Shown piece after piece: positions 7,737 through 17,811 of a DNA stretch of 64,000 nt. The translations under genes were made by a program, and so were the position numbers. The notes under the pieces were generated by a model that worked only from the letters and a program-made list of their open reading frames with translations, was not told where the DNA came from and searched no databases. Within the stretch, counting starts at the first letter, position 1; each line of letters opens with the position of its first letter. The stretch is from Desulfovibrionaceae bacterium (GTDB lineage Bacteria > Desulfobacterota > Desulfovibrionia > Desulfovibrionales > Desulfovibrionaceae): positions 62,001 to 126,000 of the forward strand of contig JAFLSV010000002.1 in NCBI GenBank assembly GCA_022510785.1, in the 5' to 3' direction.

Positions 7737-8650
7737 ACCTTTACTTCCATGTCGAGGTTAATGCCCGTGCGGCGGGCGACAGTTTCCCTGGCTTCGGCCA
7801 GCAGTTCCGCGGCGGCGGCGAAGCTTCCCTTCGTATCCGCCCGATCCGGGCGGATATCATGAACCAGAAAGTTGGCGTGCAGTCCGCTCAGATAGACCGG
7901 GCCCCGGCGCGCGCCGCGCAGGCCCGCCTCATCCAGCAGGCGCCCGGCCGACAGATTTCCGGGGTTTTTGAAAACGCAGCCCGCGGTATGCATCGTGACT
8001 GGCTGGGCGGCCCTTTTGCGGGTCAGGCGCTCGCCCATGGCCGCCCGCACCCTGTCCGGCGTGCTGACAGTCAGGCTCAGCTCGGCTTCCAGTACGGCAA
8101 ACCAGGCGCAGGGCGCGCTCAGGGCAAAGTGCCGGTACGATGCGCTCCATTCACCGGAGCTCAGACGCCGCACGCCCCGCTCGGGGGTGAATACGGTCAG
8201 TCCGGTCAGACGCCCGCCCACCGTGTCGCCATAAGCTCCGGCGTTCATGGCCACCGCGCCGCCCACCCGGCCGGGCACGCCGATCAGTCCCTCCAGGCCC
8301 GACAGTCCATGGCCGGCGCACCAGGCCAGCAGGGCGGGCATGCGCAGGCCCGCGCCCGCGCGGATGATCACCCTGGTCTGTCCCGCCTTGTCCGCGCTTT
8401 CGCCCAGAATGACCGGTTCCTGCCCCGCCCCGCACAAAGAGCGCACGAGAACCAGGGGCAGTTCCCCCTCGGCGATGAGCAGGTTGCTCCCCCCGCCCAG
8501 CACGCGGGGCTCTCCTCCGATGCGGGCCAGGGCATCCGGCAGCCGGTCGAAGTCCGCCGGGGCATCCAGCCGGATTTCGGCCAGGGCCGAGCCCCCGATC
8601 CGCAAGGTGGTCAGAGGGGCCAGAGAGGGGGAGGGCGCAATCCGCATCAT
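7715..8650 (-). CDS. murB: UDP-N-acetylenolpyruvoylglucosamine reductase MurB
   Basis: A 311-residue FAD enzyme that reduces UDP-GlcNAc-enolpyruvate to UDP-MurNAc with NADPH. FAD-binding residues are in the [10 protein letters not shown] segment, and [18 protein letters not shown] is the family hallmark. YRHF and CVFKNP lie in the substrate domain. The start overlaps the murC stop in an ATGATGA arrangement, indicating translational coupling, and the 3' end runs 22 bases into ftsQ. Confidence 0.95.
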   Translation of the reverse strand: MMRIAPSPSLAPLTTLRIGGSALAEIRLDAPADFDRLPDALARIGGEPRVLGGGSNLLIAEGELPLVLVRSLCGAGQEPVILGESADKAGQTRVIIRAGAGLRMPALLAWCAGHGLSGLEGLIGVPGRVGGAVAMNAGAYGDTVGGRLTGLTVFTPERGVRRLSSGEWSASYRHFALSAPCAWFAVLEAELSLTVSTPDRVRAAMGERLTRKRAAQPVTMHTAGCVFKNPGNLSAGRLLDEAGLRGARRGPVYLSGLHANFLVHDIRPDRADTKGSFAAAAELLAEARETVARRTGINLDMEVKVWPCPLF

Positions 8651-10059
8651 GCCGTTGTCCGCTCCGGATGTTCGCCGCGCCGCATCGCGTCCAGCACGCG
8701 CGGGCCCACGGTGGTCACGCTGCCCGCGCCCTGGGTGAGCAGGACGTCACCGGGCCGCAGCTCGTCGGCCAGGGCGTCCACAATGGAGTCAAAGTCGGGC
8801 AGAAAGCGCACGTCGGTGCTGGACACCTGCCGTATGCCCTGAGCCAGGCTCTGGCCGTTGACGCCGGGGATGGGCTTTTCCGAGGCCGGATAAATTTCGG
8901 TGAGAAACAGCGTATCCACCGGCCCGAAGGCCTGGCAGAACTCGCCGAACAGGGCCTGCGTGCGGGTGAAGCGGTGCGGCTGGAAGACCATGATGAGCCT
9001 GCGGCCGGGAAAGACCTGGCGCACGGTCTGAAGCGTGGCCGCAATTTCCGCCGGGTGATGGCCGTAATCGTCGATGACGGTCACGCCGCCATGTTCACCC
9101 TTGCGTTCAAAGCGGCGGCCCACGCCGCCGAACGCGGCCAGTCCGGCCACGCAGTCGCGGGGGCTGATGCCCGCCTGAAGACCCACGCCGATGGCGGCCA
9201 GGGCGTTCAGCACGTTATGCCGGCCAGGCTGGGCCAGTTCCACTTCGCCCAGTTCGCTTTCCTGGCCCTGGCTGTCCTTGAGGAAAACCCTGAACCAGCT
9301 GCTGGCTCCGCATTCCAGGATTTCTCCGCGTATTTTGCTGGCGGGGCCGAACCCATAGGTGATGACCGGCCTTTTCACGCGCGGCAGCAGGCGGCGCACG
9401 CCGGGATCGTCACCGCACACGATGTTCATCCCGTAAAAGGGCACCTTGTTCATGAAGGCGACAAAGGCGTCGTCAATGGCGTCCTGCGTGCCGTAGTGAT
9501 CCACATGGTCGTAATCCACATTGGTCACCACGTTGATGATGGGAAAAAGGCACAGGAAGGAGCCGTCGGATTCATCGGACTCGGCGATGATGTATTCCCC
9601 CTGGCCCAGATGCCCGTTGGCCCGGTAAGCGTTGAGCAGTCCGCCGATAATCACGGTGGGATCCAGTCCGGCCGCGTCAAAGATGGCCGCTGTCAGCGAG
9701 GTGGTGGTGGTTTTGCCGTGGGTGCCCGCCACCGCGATGCCCGTGCGCAGGCGCATGAGCTCGGCCAGCATTTCCGCCCTAGGAATAACCGGAATGCCTT
9801 TGGCCTGGGCGGCCTGCACCTCGGGGTTGTCGTCGCTGACCGCCGAGGATTTCACCACCACCTGCGGGTCGCCCACGTTGTCGGCCGCGTGGCCGATGTG
9901 GATGGTCGCCCCCAGGCCGCGCAAATGCTGCACGGTGGCCCCGGCCGACAGATCCGAGCCATGCACCGTGTATCCGAGATTCAGCAGCACTTCCGCTATG
10001 CCGCTCATGCCGGAGCCGCCTATTCCGATCATGTGGATGGCGCGTATCTTGTTGTTCAT
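8647..10059 (-). CDS. murC: UDP-N-acetylmuramate--L-alanine ligase MurC
   Basis: A 470-residue ATP-dependent ligase adding L-alanine to UDP-MurNAc in the cytoplasm. The N-terminal UDP-binding motif is [16 protein letters not shown], the ATP-binding P-loop is GTHGKTTTT, and the domain contains the expected ESDESDGSF and [10 protein letters not shown] segments. The ATG at 10057-10059 follows a GGGGG-rich site. The longer frame reading into murG is rejected because it loses the family start. It lies 37 bases after murG and overlaps murB by 4 bases. Confidence 0.96.
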   Translation of the reverse strand: MNNKIRAIHMIGIGGSGMSGIAEVLLNLGYTVHGSDLSAGATVQHLRGLGATIHIGHAADNVGDPQVVVKSSAVSDDNPEVQAAQAKGIPVIPRAEMLAELMRLRTGIAVAGTHGKTTTTSLTAAIFDAAGLDPTVIIGGLLNAYRANGHLGQGEYIIAESDESDGSFLCLFPIINVVTNVDYDHVDHYGTQDAIDDAFVAFMNKVPFYGMNIVCGDDPGVRRLLPRVKRPVITYGFGPASKIRGEILECGASSWFRVFLKDSQGQESELGEVELAQPGRHNVLNALAAIGVGLQAGISPRDCVAGLAAFGGVGRRFERKGEHGGVTVIDDYGHHPAEIAATLQTVRQVFPGRRLIMVFQPHRFTRTQALFGEFCQAFGPVDTLFLTEIYPASEKPIPGVNGQSLAQGIRQVSSTDVRFLPDFDSIVDALADELRPGDVLLTQGAGSVTTVGPRVLDAMRRGEHPERTTA

Positions 10060-10096
10060 GCTTCCGCCCCCTTCCCCCGGGAATCCCGATTGGAAT

Positions 10097-11254
10097 CTAC
10101 TGGAGTGTTGCCAGTTTAATGATTTCGTCGGCCACGCTGCCGGCGGCTTCGGGGCGCGCCAGGGAGCGGGCGCCCGCGGCCATGCGCTCCCTGCGCTCGG
10201 CATCCCGCAAAAGACCCAGAATAAGGGCGCTCATGTCGCGATCCTCGAGATCGCGTTCGGGCACCAGCACGGCTCCGCCCGCGTCTTCCATGGCCCTTGC
10301 GTTGCCGGTCTGATGATCGTGCGCGGCGAAGGGAAAGGGCACCAGCACCGAAGGCGTGCCCGTGCACGCGAGCTCCGCCAGAGTGGTGGCCCCGGCCCGG
10401 CACAGGACGAGGTCGGCCCACGCATAGGCGGCGGCCATGTCGTCAATGAAGGGAAGCACCCTGTCCTGCACATCCTCAGTTGTGTAACCGTGGGCCTGGT
10501 ACGCCGCGCGTACCCGATCCAGATCCTTGGGGCCGGTCTGGTGCAGAATATCCACATGGGCGTCGCGCAGCGAAGAGAGCAGGCTGATGGCCAGGGAATT
10601 GACGGCCACTGCGCCCTGGCTGCCGCCCATAATCAGCAGGGTGGGGCGTCCCGCCGCATCCCGTCTGCGGGAGGGATGCCTGTCTGAACCCGGATGCACG
10701 GACAGGGGATCGCCGTTGTCGCTCACCCCGCCCACGGCCGCAATTTCGGCCCGTATGGGGTTGCCGGTGAGCACGCATTTGACCGGCGCGAACGCGGCCC
10801 GCCCCTCCGGCTGCGGCCAGGACAGGCACACCCGGCGCACAAGCCTGCCCAGAATGCTGTTGGCCGCGCCGGGCACGGCGTTTTGCTCGTGCAGACCGGT
10901 GGGACGGCCGCGCAGCCAGGCCGCGAATACGGTGGCAAAGGCCGCATAGCCGCCAAAGCCCATGACGACATCGGGCTTCCATTTGTGAATATGACTCCAT
11001 GCGCGAACGATGCCGCCCAGCATGGCCCAGGCGGCGGGCAGGGCCTTCAGTCCCCGGCCCAGCATGCCGCGCACGGGCAGGCCCAGGAAAGGCAGGCCGG
11101 CTTTTTCCGCCAGTTCCTGTTCCCGGCCGTAAAGACCGCCCACAAACAGAATGTCCGCATCGGGCAGGCGTTTTTTCAGGGCTTCGGCCGCCGCCAGGGC
11201 GGGGAAGATATGCCCGCCGGTTCCCCCGGTGGTGAGGATGACGCGAAGAGCCAT
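10097..11254 (-). CDS. murG: Lipid II-forming N-acetylglucosaminyltransferase MurG
   Basis: A 385-residue GT28 glycosyltransferase that adds GlcNAc to lipid I at the inner face of the membrane. It starts with the glycine-rich [19 protein letters not shown], and the C-terminal donor site includes MGGSQGA and [11 protein letters not shown]. The protein is slightly longer than usual because of a polar, arginine-rich insert of about 25 residues (around positions 175-200) in the hinge between the two domains. It begins 2 bases after ftsW. Confidence 0.95.
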   Translation of the reverse strand: MALRVILTTGGTGGHIFPALAAAEALKKRLPDADILFVGGLYGREQELAEKAGLPFLGLPVRGMLGRGLKALPAAWAMLGGIVRAWSHIHKWKPDVVMGFGGYAAFATVFAAWLRGRPTGLHEQNAVPGAANSILGRLVRRVCLSWPQPEGRAAFAPVKCVLTGNPIRAEIAAVGGVSDNGDPLSVHPGSDRHPSRRRDAAGRPTLLIMGGSQGAVAVNSLAISLLSSLRDAHVDILHQTGPKDLDRVRAAYQAHGYTTEDVQDRVLPFIDDMAAAYAWADLVLCRAGATTLAELACTGTPSVLVPFPFAAHDHQTGNARAMEDAGGAVLVPERDLEDRDMSALILGLLRDAERRERMAAGARSLARPEAAGSVADEIIKLATLQ

Positions 11255-11256
11255 AC

Positions 11257-12405
11257 TTACTCCCGCACGGTGCGCGAATAGTTGAGGAGAAAGCCGACGC
11301 AGATCATGCTGGCCAGAAGGCTGCTGCCCCCGTAGCTGATAAAGGGCATGGCGACTCCCTTGGGCGGGGCCATGCCCATGACCACGGCCAGGTTGAGCAC
11401 CGCGCCCACGGCGATGACTAGGGTCAGGCCAAAGGCCGTGAGCTTGTCGCGGGTGTTGGGCTGCCCCATGATGATCCGGTAGCAGCGGGCGAAGAGCATG
11501 CCGAACAGCAGCATGATGAGCGTCATGCCCACAAAGCCCAGTTCCTCGCCCACCACGGCCATGATGAAGTCGTTATGGGCTTCGGGCAGGTAGAGCATTT
11601 TCTGCAGGCTGTTGCCCATGCCCACGCCGAAAAAGCCGCCGCTGCCCAGGGCGAACAGGGATTGCACCAGCTGATAGCCCGAATCCAGCGCGTCCCTGAA
11701 GGGGTCGATGAAGGCCAGCAGGCGTTTGACGCGGTAGGGCGAATACATGATCAGCAGGGCGGCCGAGGCCAGCCCCATGGTCAGGGTCAGGAACAGGTAG
11801 ATAAAGCGCGTGCCGCCCACCAGGCACATGAAGAAGAGCAGAATGACCAGCACCATGGCTCCGCCGAAGTCGGGCTGCAAAAGCAGCAGGCAGCACAGCA
11901 CCCCGGTCACCGCGAAGGGCGGAATGACCCCCCGGCTGAAGGTTTTGATCAGGGCCTGCTTGGTGCTCATGAAATAGGCCAGGTACAGAACCAGGGCGAT
12001 GCGCGCGAATTCCATGGGCTGGAGGGAAAAGCCGGCCAGGGGTATCCAGCGCTGGGCGCCATTGACCCTGATGCCCAGGGGTGAAAGGCACAGCACCAGC
12101 AGGATGAAGGCCAGGAAGAGCGCGGGGTAGGCCAGCCTGTCAATGAAGCGCCGGGGCAGCCACAGGGTCACGGCCAGAGCCGCGGAACCCACTCCCGCGA
12201 ACAGAAGCTGGCGTTTGAAAAACAGATACTTGTCCCCGGCCAGGCGCTGCCCCACCACCCCGCTGGCGCTGAGCACCATGAGCAGGCCGATGCACAAAAG
12301 GGTGAGCACGATGGCCACCATCCACCAGTCCACGGCCCCGAGGGGCATTTCGGCGTGTCCTGTCCCCAGTTCCTGGGCCAGGGGGTTGCGTCGCGCGTTG
12401 CTCAT
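11257..12405 (-). CDS. ftsW: SEDS peptidoglycan glycosyltransferase FtsW
   Basis: A 382-residue polytopic membrane protein of the SEDS family (about ten helices). It polymerises lipid II at the septum together with its partner transpeptidase FtsI. Conserved stretches include RWIPLAGFSLQPMEFAR, the GYQLVQSLFALGSGG loop and PEAHNDFIMAVVGEELG, with PFISYGGSS near the C-terminus. Its ATG overlaps the murD stop by 4 bases. Confidence 0.95.
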   Translation of the reverse strand: MSNARRNPLAQELGTGHAEMPLGAVDWWMVAIVLTLLCIGLLMVLSASGVVGQRLAGDKYLFFKRQLLFAGVGSAALAVTLWLPRRFIDRLAYPALFLAFILLVLCLSPLGIRVNGAQRWIPLAGFSLQPMEFARIALVLYLAYFMSTKQALIKTFSRGVIPPFAVTGVLCCLLLLQPDFGGAMVLVILLFFMCLVGGTRFIYLFLTLTMGLASAALLIMYSPYRVKRLLAFIDPFRDALDSGYQLVQSLFALGSGGFFGVGMGNSLQKMLYLPEAHNDFIMAVVGEELGFVGMTLIMLLFGMLFARCYRIIMGQPNTRDKLTAFGLTLVIAVGAVLNLAVVMGMAPPKGVAMPFISYGGSSLLASMICVGFLLNYSRTVRE

Positions 12406-13763
12406 GCCCCGGCTCCTTCCACCGTGCGCGGAGCGGCTTCGAGGACGGCCCGCCGGAAGTCCTCGCCGCGTTCCTTGTAGTTGGTGTACTGATCATAGCT
12501 GGAGGTGGCCGGAGAGAGCAGCACCACCTCGCCGGGGCGGGCCAGGCCGCGCAGCCGGGCCAGGGCCTCGCGCAGGGTGCTGTCCCAGGTGACGGCGGTC
12601 AGATCTTTCCAGGCCGGCTCAAATTTGTCGCGCGAGGCTCCGAACAGGCCCACCGCCCTGACATGGCGGCGCACCAGATCCCCAAGCGCGGCGGCGTCGC
12701 CACCCTTGTAAGTGCCCCCGGCCAGGAGCAGCACGGGCCGGTCAAAGGCGGCCAGGGCCACCTTGAGGGCTTCCAGCGTGGTGCATTTGGAGTCGTTGAC
12801 GTAGAGCACCCCGTCCAGTTCGGCCACGCTTTCCAGGCGATGGGGCAGAGGCTTGAACGCGGCCGCGGCCCGGCGCGCGGCGTCGAGGCTGACGCCGAAT
12901 TCGCGCGCGGCCAGCCAGGCGGCCTCGGCGTTGGCCTGGTTGTGGGAGCCGAGCAGACGCATGTCCGGAAAGCGCCCGGCGCCGGCATCGTACCAGCTGA
13001 TCCGCGAGCCCAGCCGGAAGCGCCTGGGCAGGCCCTTCAGCGCCGGAGACAGCACGGCCAGATCCGCGGCCGTCTGGCAGCGGAAGAGGCGCATTTTTGC
13101 CTCGATGTACTCGGCCATATCCTTGTGATAGTCCAGATGATTTTCGGCTATGTTGAGCAGCACGCCCACCCTGGGCCGCAGGGACTGGCAGGTCTGGAGC
13201 TGAAAACTGGACAATTCCAGCACCAGCACATCGGCCTTTGCCCGCAGACCGGCCCGGCGTTCCAGCGCATATTCCGAGAGCGGCGTGCCTATATTGCCGC
13301 CGGTGAAGACATTCAGGCCATGTTCCTCCAGCATGGCGGCGCACAGGCTGGTGGTGGTGGTTTTGCCGCTGGTGCCCGTGATGCCGATGACGGGTTCGCC
13401 GTCCAGCTGGCGCCAGGCCAGTTCGGTTTCGGCCAGCACTTCAGGCTCGCTGCCGTCCGGGGCGGAGCAGCCGTCCAGCAAGGGACACAGCGAAGACAGG
13501 GCCGCGCCCGGGCTGGGTATGACCAGATCCGCCCCGTCAAACTGGGCCGGATGATGCTCTCCGGTCAGGATGGAGACTCCCGCCGTGCCGGCCCAGGCCG
13601 CGAAGTCGGCGGGCAGATGTTCGGGATTTTTCTCCAGCAGACGCACCGAGGCTCCCACGGCGCGCAAAAGCCGCGCCGCGGCACGGCCCGAGCGGCCGGC
13701 GCCCACCACCACGGCCCTGGTGCCGGGGCCAATGGGTTTCAACAACGAGGGATCGCACGCCAT
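12402..13763 (-). CDS. murD: UDP-N-acetylmuramoyl-L-alanine--D-glutamate ligase MurD
   Basis: A 453-residue ligase adding D-glutamate to UDP-MurNAc-L-Ala. The N-terminal Rossmann motif is VVGAGRSGRAAARLL and the ATP site GITGTSGKTTTTS. NIAENHLDYHKDM and YVNDSKCTTLEA are the usual central-domain motifs, and LLSPATSSYDQ lies near the end. It sits 14 bases after mraY and is coupled by a 4-base overlap to ftsW. Confidence 0.95.
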   Translation of the reverse strand: MACDPSLLKPIGPGTRAVVVGAGRSGRAAARLLRAVGASVRLLEKNPEHLPADFAAWAGTAGVSILTGEHHPAQFDGADLVIPSPGAALSSLCPLLDGCSAPDGSEPEVLAETELAWRQLDGEPVIGITGTSGKTTTTSLCAAMLEEHGLNVFTGGNIGTPLSEYALERRAGLRAKADVLVLELSSFQLQTCQSLRPRVGVLLNIAENHLDYHKDMAEYIEAKMRLFRCQTAADLAVLSPALKGLPRRFRLGSRISWYDAGAGRFPDMRLLGSHNQANAEAAWLAAREFGVSLDAARRAAAAFKPLPHRLESVAELDGVLYVNDSKCTTLEALKVALAAFDRPVLLLAGGTYKGGDAAALGDLVRRHVRAVGLFGASRDKFEPAWKDLTAVTWDSTLREALARLRGLARPGEVVLLSPATSSYDQYTNYKERGEDFRRAVLEAAPRTVEGAGA

Positions 13764-13777
13764 GACGCATTGCTCCT

Positions 13778-14854
13778 TCAGCGCAGTTTGAGCACCGACA
13801 GCGCGGCCAGTGCAAACAGGACGGACACAATCCAGAACCGCACGATAATTTTGGACTCGGGCAGCCCCTTCAGCTCGCAGTGATGATGCAGGGGGGCCAT
13901 GCGGAACAGGCGCTTGCCCCCGGTAGACCGGAAGTAGGCCACCTGAAGAATGACGGACATGGTTTCAATGACGAAAAGTCCGCCCGCCACAACAAGGATG
14001 AGTTCCTGCTTGCACAGGACGGCGATAAAACCGATGACCCCGCCCAGACTGAGGGAGCCCACGTCTCCCATGAATACCTGGGCGGGCTGGGCGTTGAACC
14101 ACAAAAATCCGAGGCCCGCGCCCATAAGCGCGCCGCAGAACACGGCCGCTTCGCCCACGCCCGGCACGAAGGGCACCTGAAGATACTGGGCGAAGTTGCT
14201 GTTGCCCGCCACATAGACGAAAATGGCGTACACCCCCGTGCACATGACCACGGGCAGAATGGCCAGTCCGTCCAGCCCGTCGGTGAGATTCACCGCATTG
14301 GACGAGCCCACCAGCACCACCATGGCGAAGACGAGATAGAACCAGCCGAGGTCAGGCATGAACTGCTTGAAGAAGGGCACGGCCAGGCGGCTGGAATAGG
14401 CCGGTTCCTGCAGCAGCACGATGAGGGCCAGGCCGGCCACCAGCATCTGGCCCAGAAATTTGGCTCTGGCGCTCAGGCCCTTGTTCTGGTGGTGATGAAT
14501 CTTGAGCCAGTCGTCGAGAAGTCCCACCGAACCGAAGCCCAGGTACACGAACAGGGTCAGCCAGATGTAGATATTGGACAAATCGGCCCACACCAGAACG
14601 CCCGTGACGGTTCCAAAGGCCATGAGCAGGCCGCCCATGGTGGGCGTGCCCGCCTTGGCCTTGTGAGCCATCACGTCTTCGTGAATCTGCTGGCCGAATT
14701 TCAGGCGGTGGAGCAGGGCGATGAAGCGCGGCCCCGCCAGAATGGTGATCACCAGGGCGAAAAGCATGGCCCACGACGCCCGGAACGTGATATAGCGGAA
14801 CACGTTGAACAGGCTGATGTCCTGGCTGAGGGGCACGAACAGGCTATACAGCAT
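13778..14854 (-). CDS. mraY: Phospho-N-acetylmuramoyl-pentapeptide transferase MraY
   Basis: A 358-residue integral membrane enzyme (ten helices) that moves phospho-MurNAc-pentapeptide to undecaprenyl phosphate, making lipid I. Diagnostic sites are [24 protein letters not shown] with the paired aspartates, [13 protein letters not shown] and [11 protein letters not shown]. The ATG overlaps the last 11 bases of murF. Confidence 0.96.
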   Translation of the reverse strand: MLYSLFVPLSQDISLFNVFRYITFRASWAMLFALVITILAGPRFIALLHRLKFGQQIHEDVMAHKAKAGTPTMGGLLMAFGTVTGVLVWADLSNIYIWLTLFVYLGFGSVGLLDDWLKIHHHQNKGLSARAKFLGQMLVAGLALIVLLQEPAYSSRLAVPFFKQFMPDLGWFYLVFAMVVLVGSSNAVNLTDGLDGLAILPVVMCTGVYAIFVYVAGNSNFAQYLQVPFVPGVGEAAVFCGALMGAGLGFLWFNAQPAQVFMGDVGSLSLGGVIGFIAVLCKQELILVVAGGLFVIETMSVILQVAYFRSTGGKRLFRMAPLHHHCELKGLPESKIIVRFWIVSVLFALAALSVLKLR

Positions 14855-16271
14855 GAGGCACCTGACTTTCGGTAAAGGCTCTGACCAGACGTTCCAGGCG
14901 GTTGCCCCTGGAACCCTTGAACAGAATCAGACCTTCGCCGCTCCGGTCGGGGCGGCTTTTCTGCCATTCGCCAAAGGCGGGCAGAAAATCCTCCGGCCGG
15001 GCCAGGGCCTGAAAGAGTCCGGCAAAGTGTTCCTTTTCCAGGCCCTCACGCACCCTGTCCGCATGGCCTCCCAGCCAGAACACGGTTCGCGCGCAGGCCA
15101 GGGCGCGGCCCAGCTCCTCATGGGCGCTGTCCGCCTCGTCGCCCAGTTCCAGCATTTCGCCCATGACGCACACCAAGGCTTTGTCGCGGGCCAGTTCGGC
15201 GGCGGCCTCGATCATGCGGGCGCAGGACAGGGGATTGGCGTTGTACGAATCATCAATGACGATCCAGCCCGGCACGCTCATGCGGGCGAATCGCTGGGCG
15301 GGCAGGGCGGCGGACTCGATGCCGGCCGCGATTTCCTGAACGGACAGGCCCAGCAGATGAGCCGCCGCGGCGGCGGCCACAAGGGTTTCCGCTCCGTAGG
15401 AGCCGGTCAGGGCGCAGCTCACATCCAGGCTGTCCCCGTCCAGCCACAGACGGTAGCGGCCCCGGCTGTCCCCGTCCGGGCCAGATCCCAGGCCAAGATA
15501 GGACGCGCGATAGGGCATCTGTTTGCCCGTGGTGGAAAAATACACGGCCGCGGGGCAGAGGGCGCGGGTTTCCCGCACCAGATCGGGATAGTCGGCGCTG
15601 ATCAGGGCCTGGCCGCCAGGGGCCAGATAGCTGAGCAGGCTCGCCTTGCACTGGGCCACACCCCTGCCGCCCAGACCCTCCGTGTGGCCCGCGCCCACGT
15701 TGAGGATCACGGCCAGGTCGGGTTCCATGAGCGGCCCCAGCTCATCCATGTCCCCGGCGCGGCTGATGCCGGCCTCCATGACCCAGAAGGCTTCATCGCC
15801 GTTGGCCCGCAGCATGGACAGGGGCAGGCCGATCTGGGTGTTGAGGTTCAGGGGATTGCGGGCCGTCGTGCCGCGCTGGGCCAGAATATGGGCCAGAAGT
15901 TCCTTGAGCGTGGTCTTGCCCGCCGTGCCGGTCACCCCCACCACCTTGCCCTGGAAGGCCTTGCGCCATGCGTGCCCCAGGCGGCCCAGGGCGGCCACGC
16001 TGTTGTCGGCGAGCAGAACCGGGGGCAGCGGCGCGCGGGCCCTGGGCCCGCCTTCAAAGGGATCGCGCTGGGCCAGCACGGCCGCCGCGCCGGCCCGCGC
16101 CGCGCCGGCCGCGTGGTCATGGCCGTCGGTGCGCTCGCCGGGCACGCACACAAACAGATCGCCGGGGCTCACGGCCCGGCTGTCCGAGCTGACGCCCGTG
16201 ATCAGCAGCCGCTGCCCGGCCGGGCGCAGCAGCCGCGCCCCGGCGGCCCGCGCCGCGTCTTCCAGCATCAT
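14844..16271 (-). CDS. murF: UDP-MurNAc-tripeptide--D-alanyl-D-alanine ligase MurF
   Basis: A 475-residue ligase that adds D-Ala-D-Ala to the UDP-MurNAc tripeptide. The ATP site is [32 protein letters not shown] and [17 protein letters not shown] are typical MurF motifs. The start is the ATG at 16269-16271, which forms an ATGA overlap with the murE stop; a GTG two codons upstream is an alternative. The DxR-type N-terminal motif [14 protein letters not shown] binds the UDP moiety. Confidence 0.95.
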   Translation of the reverse strand: MMLEDAARAAGARLLRPAGQRLLITGVSSDSRAVSPGDLFVCVPGERTDGHDHAAGAARAGAAAVLAQRDPFEGGPRARAPLPPVLLADNSVAALGRLGHAWRKAFQGKVVGVTGTAGKTTLKELLAHILAQRGTTARNPLNLNTQIGLPLSMLRANGDEAFWVMEAGISRAGDMDELGPLMEPDLAVILNVGAGHTEGLGGRGVAQCKASLLSYLAPGGQALISADYPDLVRETRALCPAAVYFSTTGKQMPYRASYLGLGSGPDGDSRGRYRLWLDGDSLDVSCALTGSYGAETLVAAAAAAHLLGLSVQEIAAGIESAALPAQRFARMSVPGWIVIDDSYNANPLSCARMIEAAAELARDKALVCVMGEMLELGDEADSAHEELGRALACARTVFWLGGHADRVREGLEKEHFAGLFQALARPEDFLPAFGEWQKSRPDRSGEGLILFKGSRGNRLERLVRAFTESQVPHAV

Positions 16272-17779
16272 GCGCACGAGAGGAGCTCCTTGAGTATGCC
16301 CTGATCGCTGAAGGGATATTTGACCGTGCCGATAATCTGATAGGGTTCGTGTCCCTTGCCCGCCACCAGCAGGGCGTCGCCGGGCCGGGCCAGATTGAGG
16401 GCCAGTTCCAGGGCCTTGCGCCGGTCGCTCTGGCGGTGGACTTCCGCCGCGCCGCTCAGGCCGGGCATGATGTCATCGATGATGGCTTCGGGATCTTCGG
16501 TGCGGGGATTGTCCGAGGTAACCACCGCCACATCGCTGGCCTCGGCCACCGCCCTGCCCATGAGGGGGCGCTTGGTGCGGTCGCGGTCGCCGCCGCAGCC
16601 GAACACAGTGATGATCCGGGCGAAGCCCGCGTCGCGCAGGGCTTCCTGCGCGCGGATCAGCGCGTCGGGGGTGTGGGCGTAGTCCACAAAGATGCCCACG
16701 CCCGCGCCCCGGGCTCCAGTGCCCGGGTTCGGGGCGGGGATGCGTTCCAGACGCCCCGACACGCCGTAAAAATCGTGGAAGCAGGCAAAATCGCCGGGCC
16801 CGAAACCGCATTGCAGGGCCAGAGCCATCACGGCCATAAGATTTGCCGCGTTGTGCCGGCCCACCAGAGGGGAGCGCAAATCCCAGTTCAGCTCTTTTTC
16901 TCCGTCCCGCCAGGTCAGGCGCAGACGCAGGCCCTCGGGACTGTCGGACAGAAGTTCCCCCGCCAGAAAGGGACGTTTTTCCTGCCGCTGAATGAGTCCG
17001 TACCCCGCCGCGCCGGGCAGATCATCCAGCAGGCGGCGGCCATAGGCGTCGTCGGCGTTGATGGCCGCGCGCTTGCCAGGGTCGGGCGTTTCGAGGAAGA
17101 GGCGGCGCTTCGCCTGAAAATAGCTTTCCATGTCCCCGTGATAGTCCAGATGATCCTGGGTCAGGTTGGTGAACAGTGCGCCGGCAAAGGAAAGGCCGGC
17201 CACCCGGCGCTGATCGAGGGCGTGGGACGACACTTCCATGACGGCGGCCCGCACGTCCGCCGCGCGCATGGCCGCCAGATGCTCGTGAATGGTCAGGCAG
17301 CCCGGCGTGGTCAGGGGCGCGGCTTCGTCGTGGCCGGGCCAGCGGTAGCTGACCGTGCCCAGCACGCCCGCCGCCCGGCCCGAGGAACGGTACAGGTGTT
17401 CCAGCAGATAGGCACAGGTGGTTTTGCCGTTGGTGCCGGTGACACCGATGAGGGGAAAGGGCAGTCCTGCCGTATGGTGAAGAGCGCGGGCCATGTCTCC
17501 CAGGGCGAGGCGCGGGTCGTCCACGACCACCAGCGCCGCCTTCGCCCGGAACGGGCCGCCGGGCAGGGCGGCCGCCGCGGCTGGACTCAGCACCACGGTT
17601 CCGGCGCCGCGCCTGAGGGCTTCGGCCGCGTGTTCCGCGCTCTGATCCGGGCGGCCGGGAACCACGCCAGGCAGGGCCGCGAAGATGTCGCCGGGCTGAA
17701 CCTCGCGTGAATCCGTGCGAATTTGCCCGCCCCTGAGGGCCAGGTCGTCACACAGTTGTGTCAGGGGAGAGGATGCCAT
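16268..17779 (-). CDS. murE: UDP-MurNAc-L-Ala-D-Glu--meso-diaminopimelate ligase MurE
   Basis: A 503-residue ligase that adds the third amino acid of the stem peptide. The ATP site is GVTGTNGKTTCAYLL. The TSDNPRTEDP segment contains the DNPR motif that selects meso-diaminopimelate rather than lysine, which fits the presence of meso-DAP dehydrogenase at 29.2 kb. The N-terminal IRTDSREVQPGDIF motif is the UDP site. It begins 32 bases after the ftsI stop. Confidence 0.95.
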   Translation of the reverse strand: MASSPLTQLCDDLALRGGQIRTDSREVQPGDIFAALPGVVPGRPDQSAEHAAEALRRGAGTVVLSPAAAAALPGGPFRAKAALVVVDDPRLALGDMARALHHTAGLPFPLIGVTGTNGKTTCAYLLEHLYRSSGRAAGVLGTVSYRWPGHDEAAPLTTPGCLTIHEHLAAMRAADVRAAVMEVSSHALDQRRVAGLSFAGALFTNLTQDHLDYHGDMESYFQAKRRLFLETPDPGKRAAINADDAYGRRLLDDLPGAAGYGLIQRQEKRPFLAGELLSDSPEGLRLRLTWRDGEKELNWDLRSPLVGRHNAANLMAVMALALQCGFGPGDFACFHDFYGVSGRLERIPAPNPGTGARGAGVGIFVDYAHTPDALIRAQEALRDAGFARIITVFGCGGDRDRTKRPLMGRAVAEASDVAVVTSDNPRTEDPEAIIDDIMPGLSGAAEVHRQSDRRKALELALNLARPGDALLVAGKGHEPYQIIGTVKYPFSDQGILKELLSCA

Positions 17780-17811
17780 GAGAGATTCCGTCCTTGGAAA
17801 TTCATGCCGGC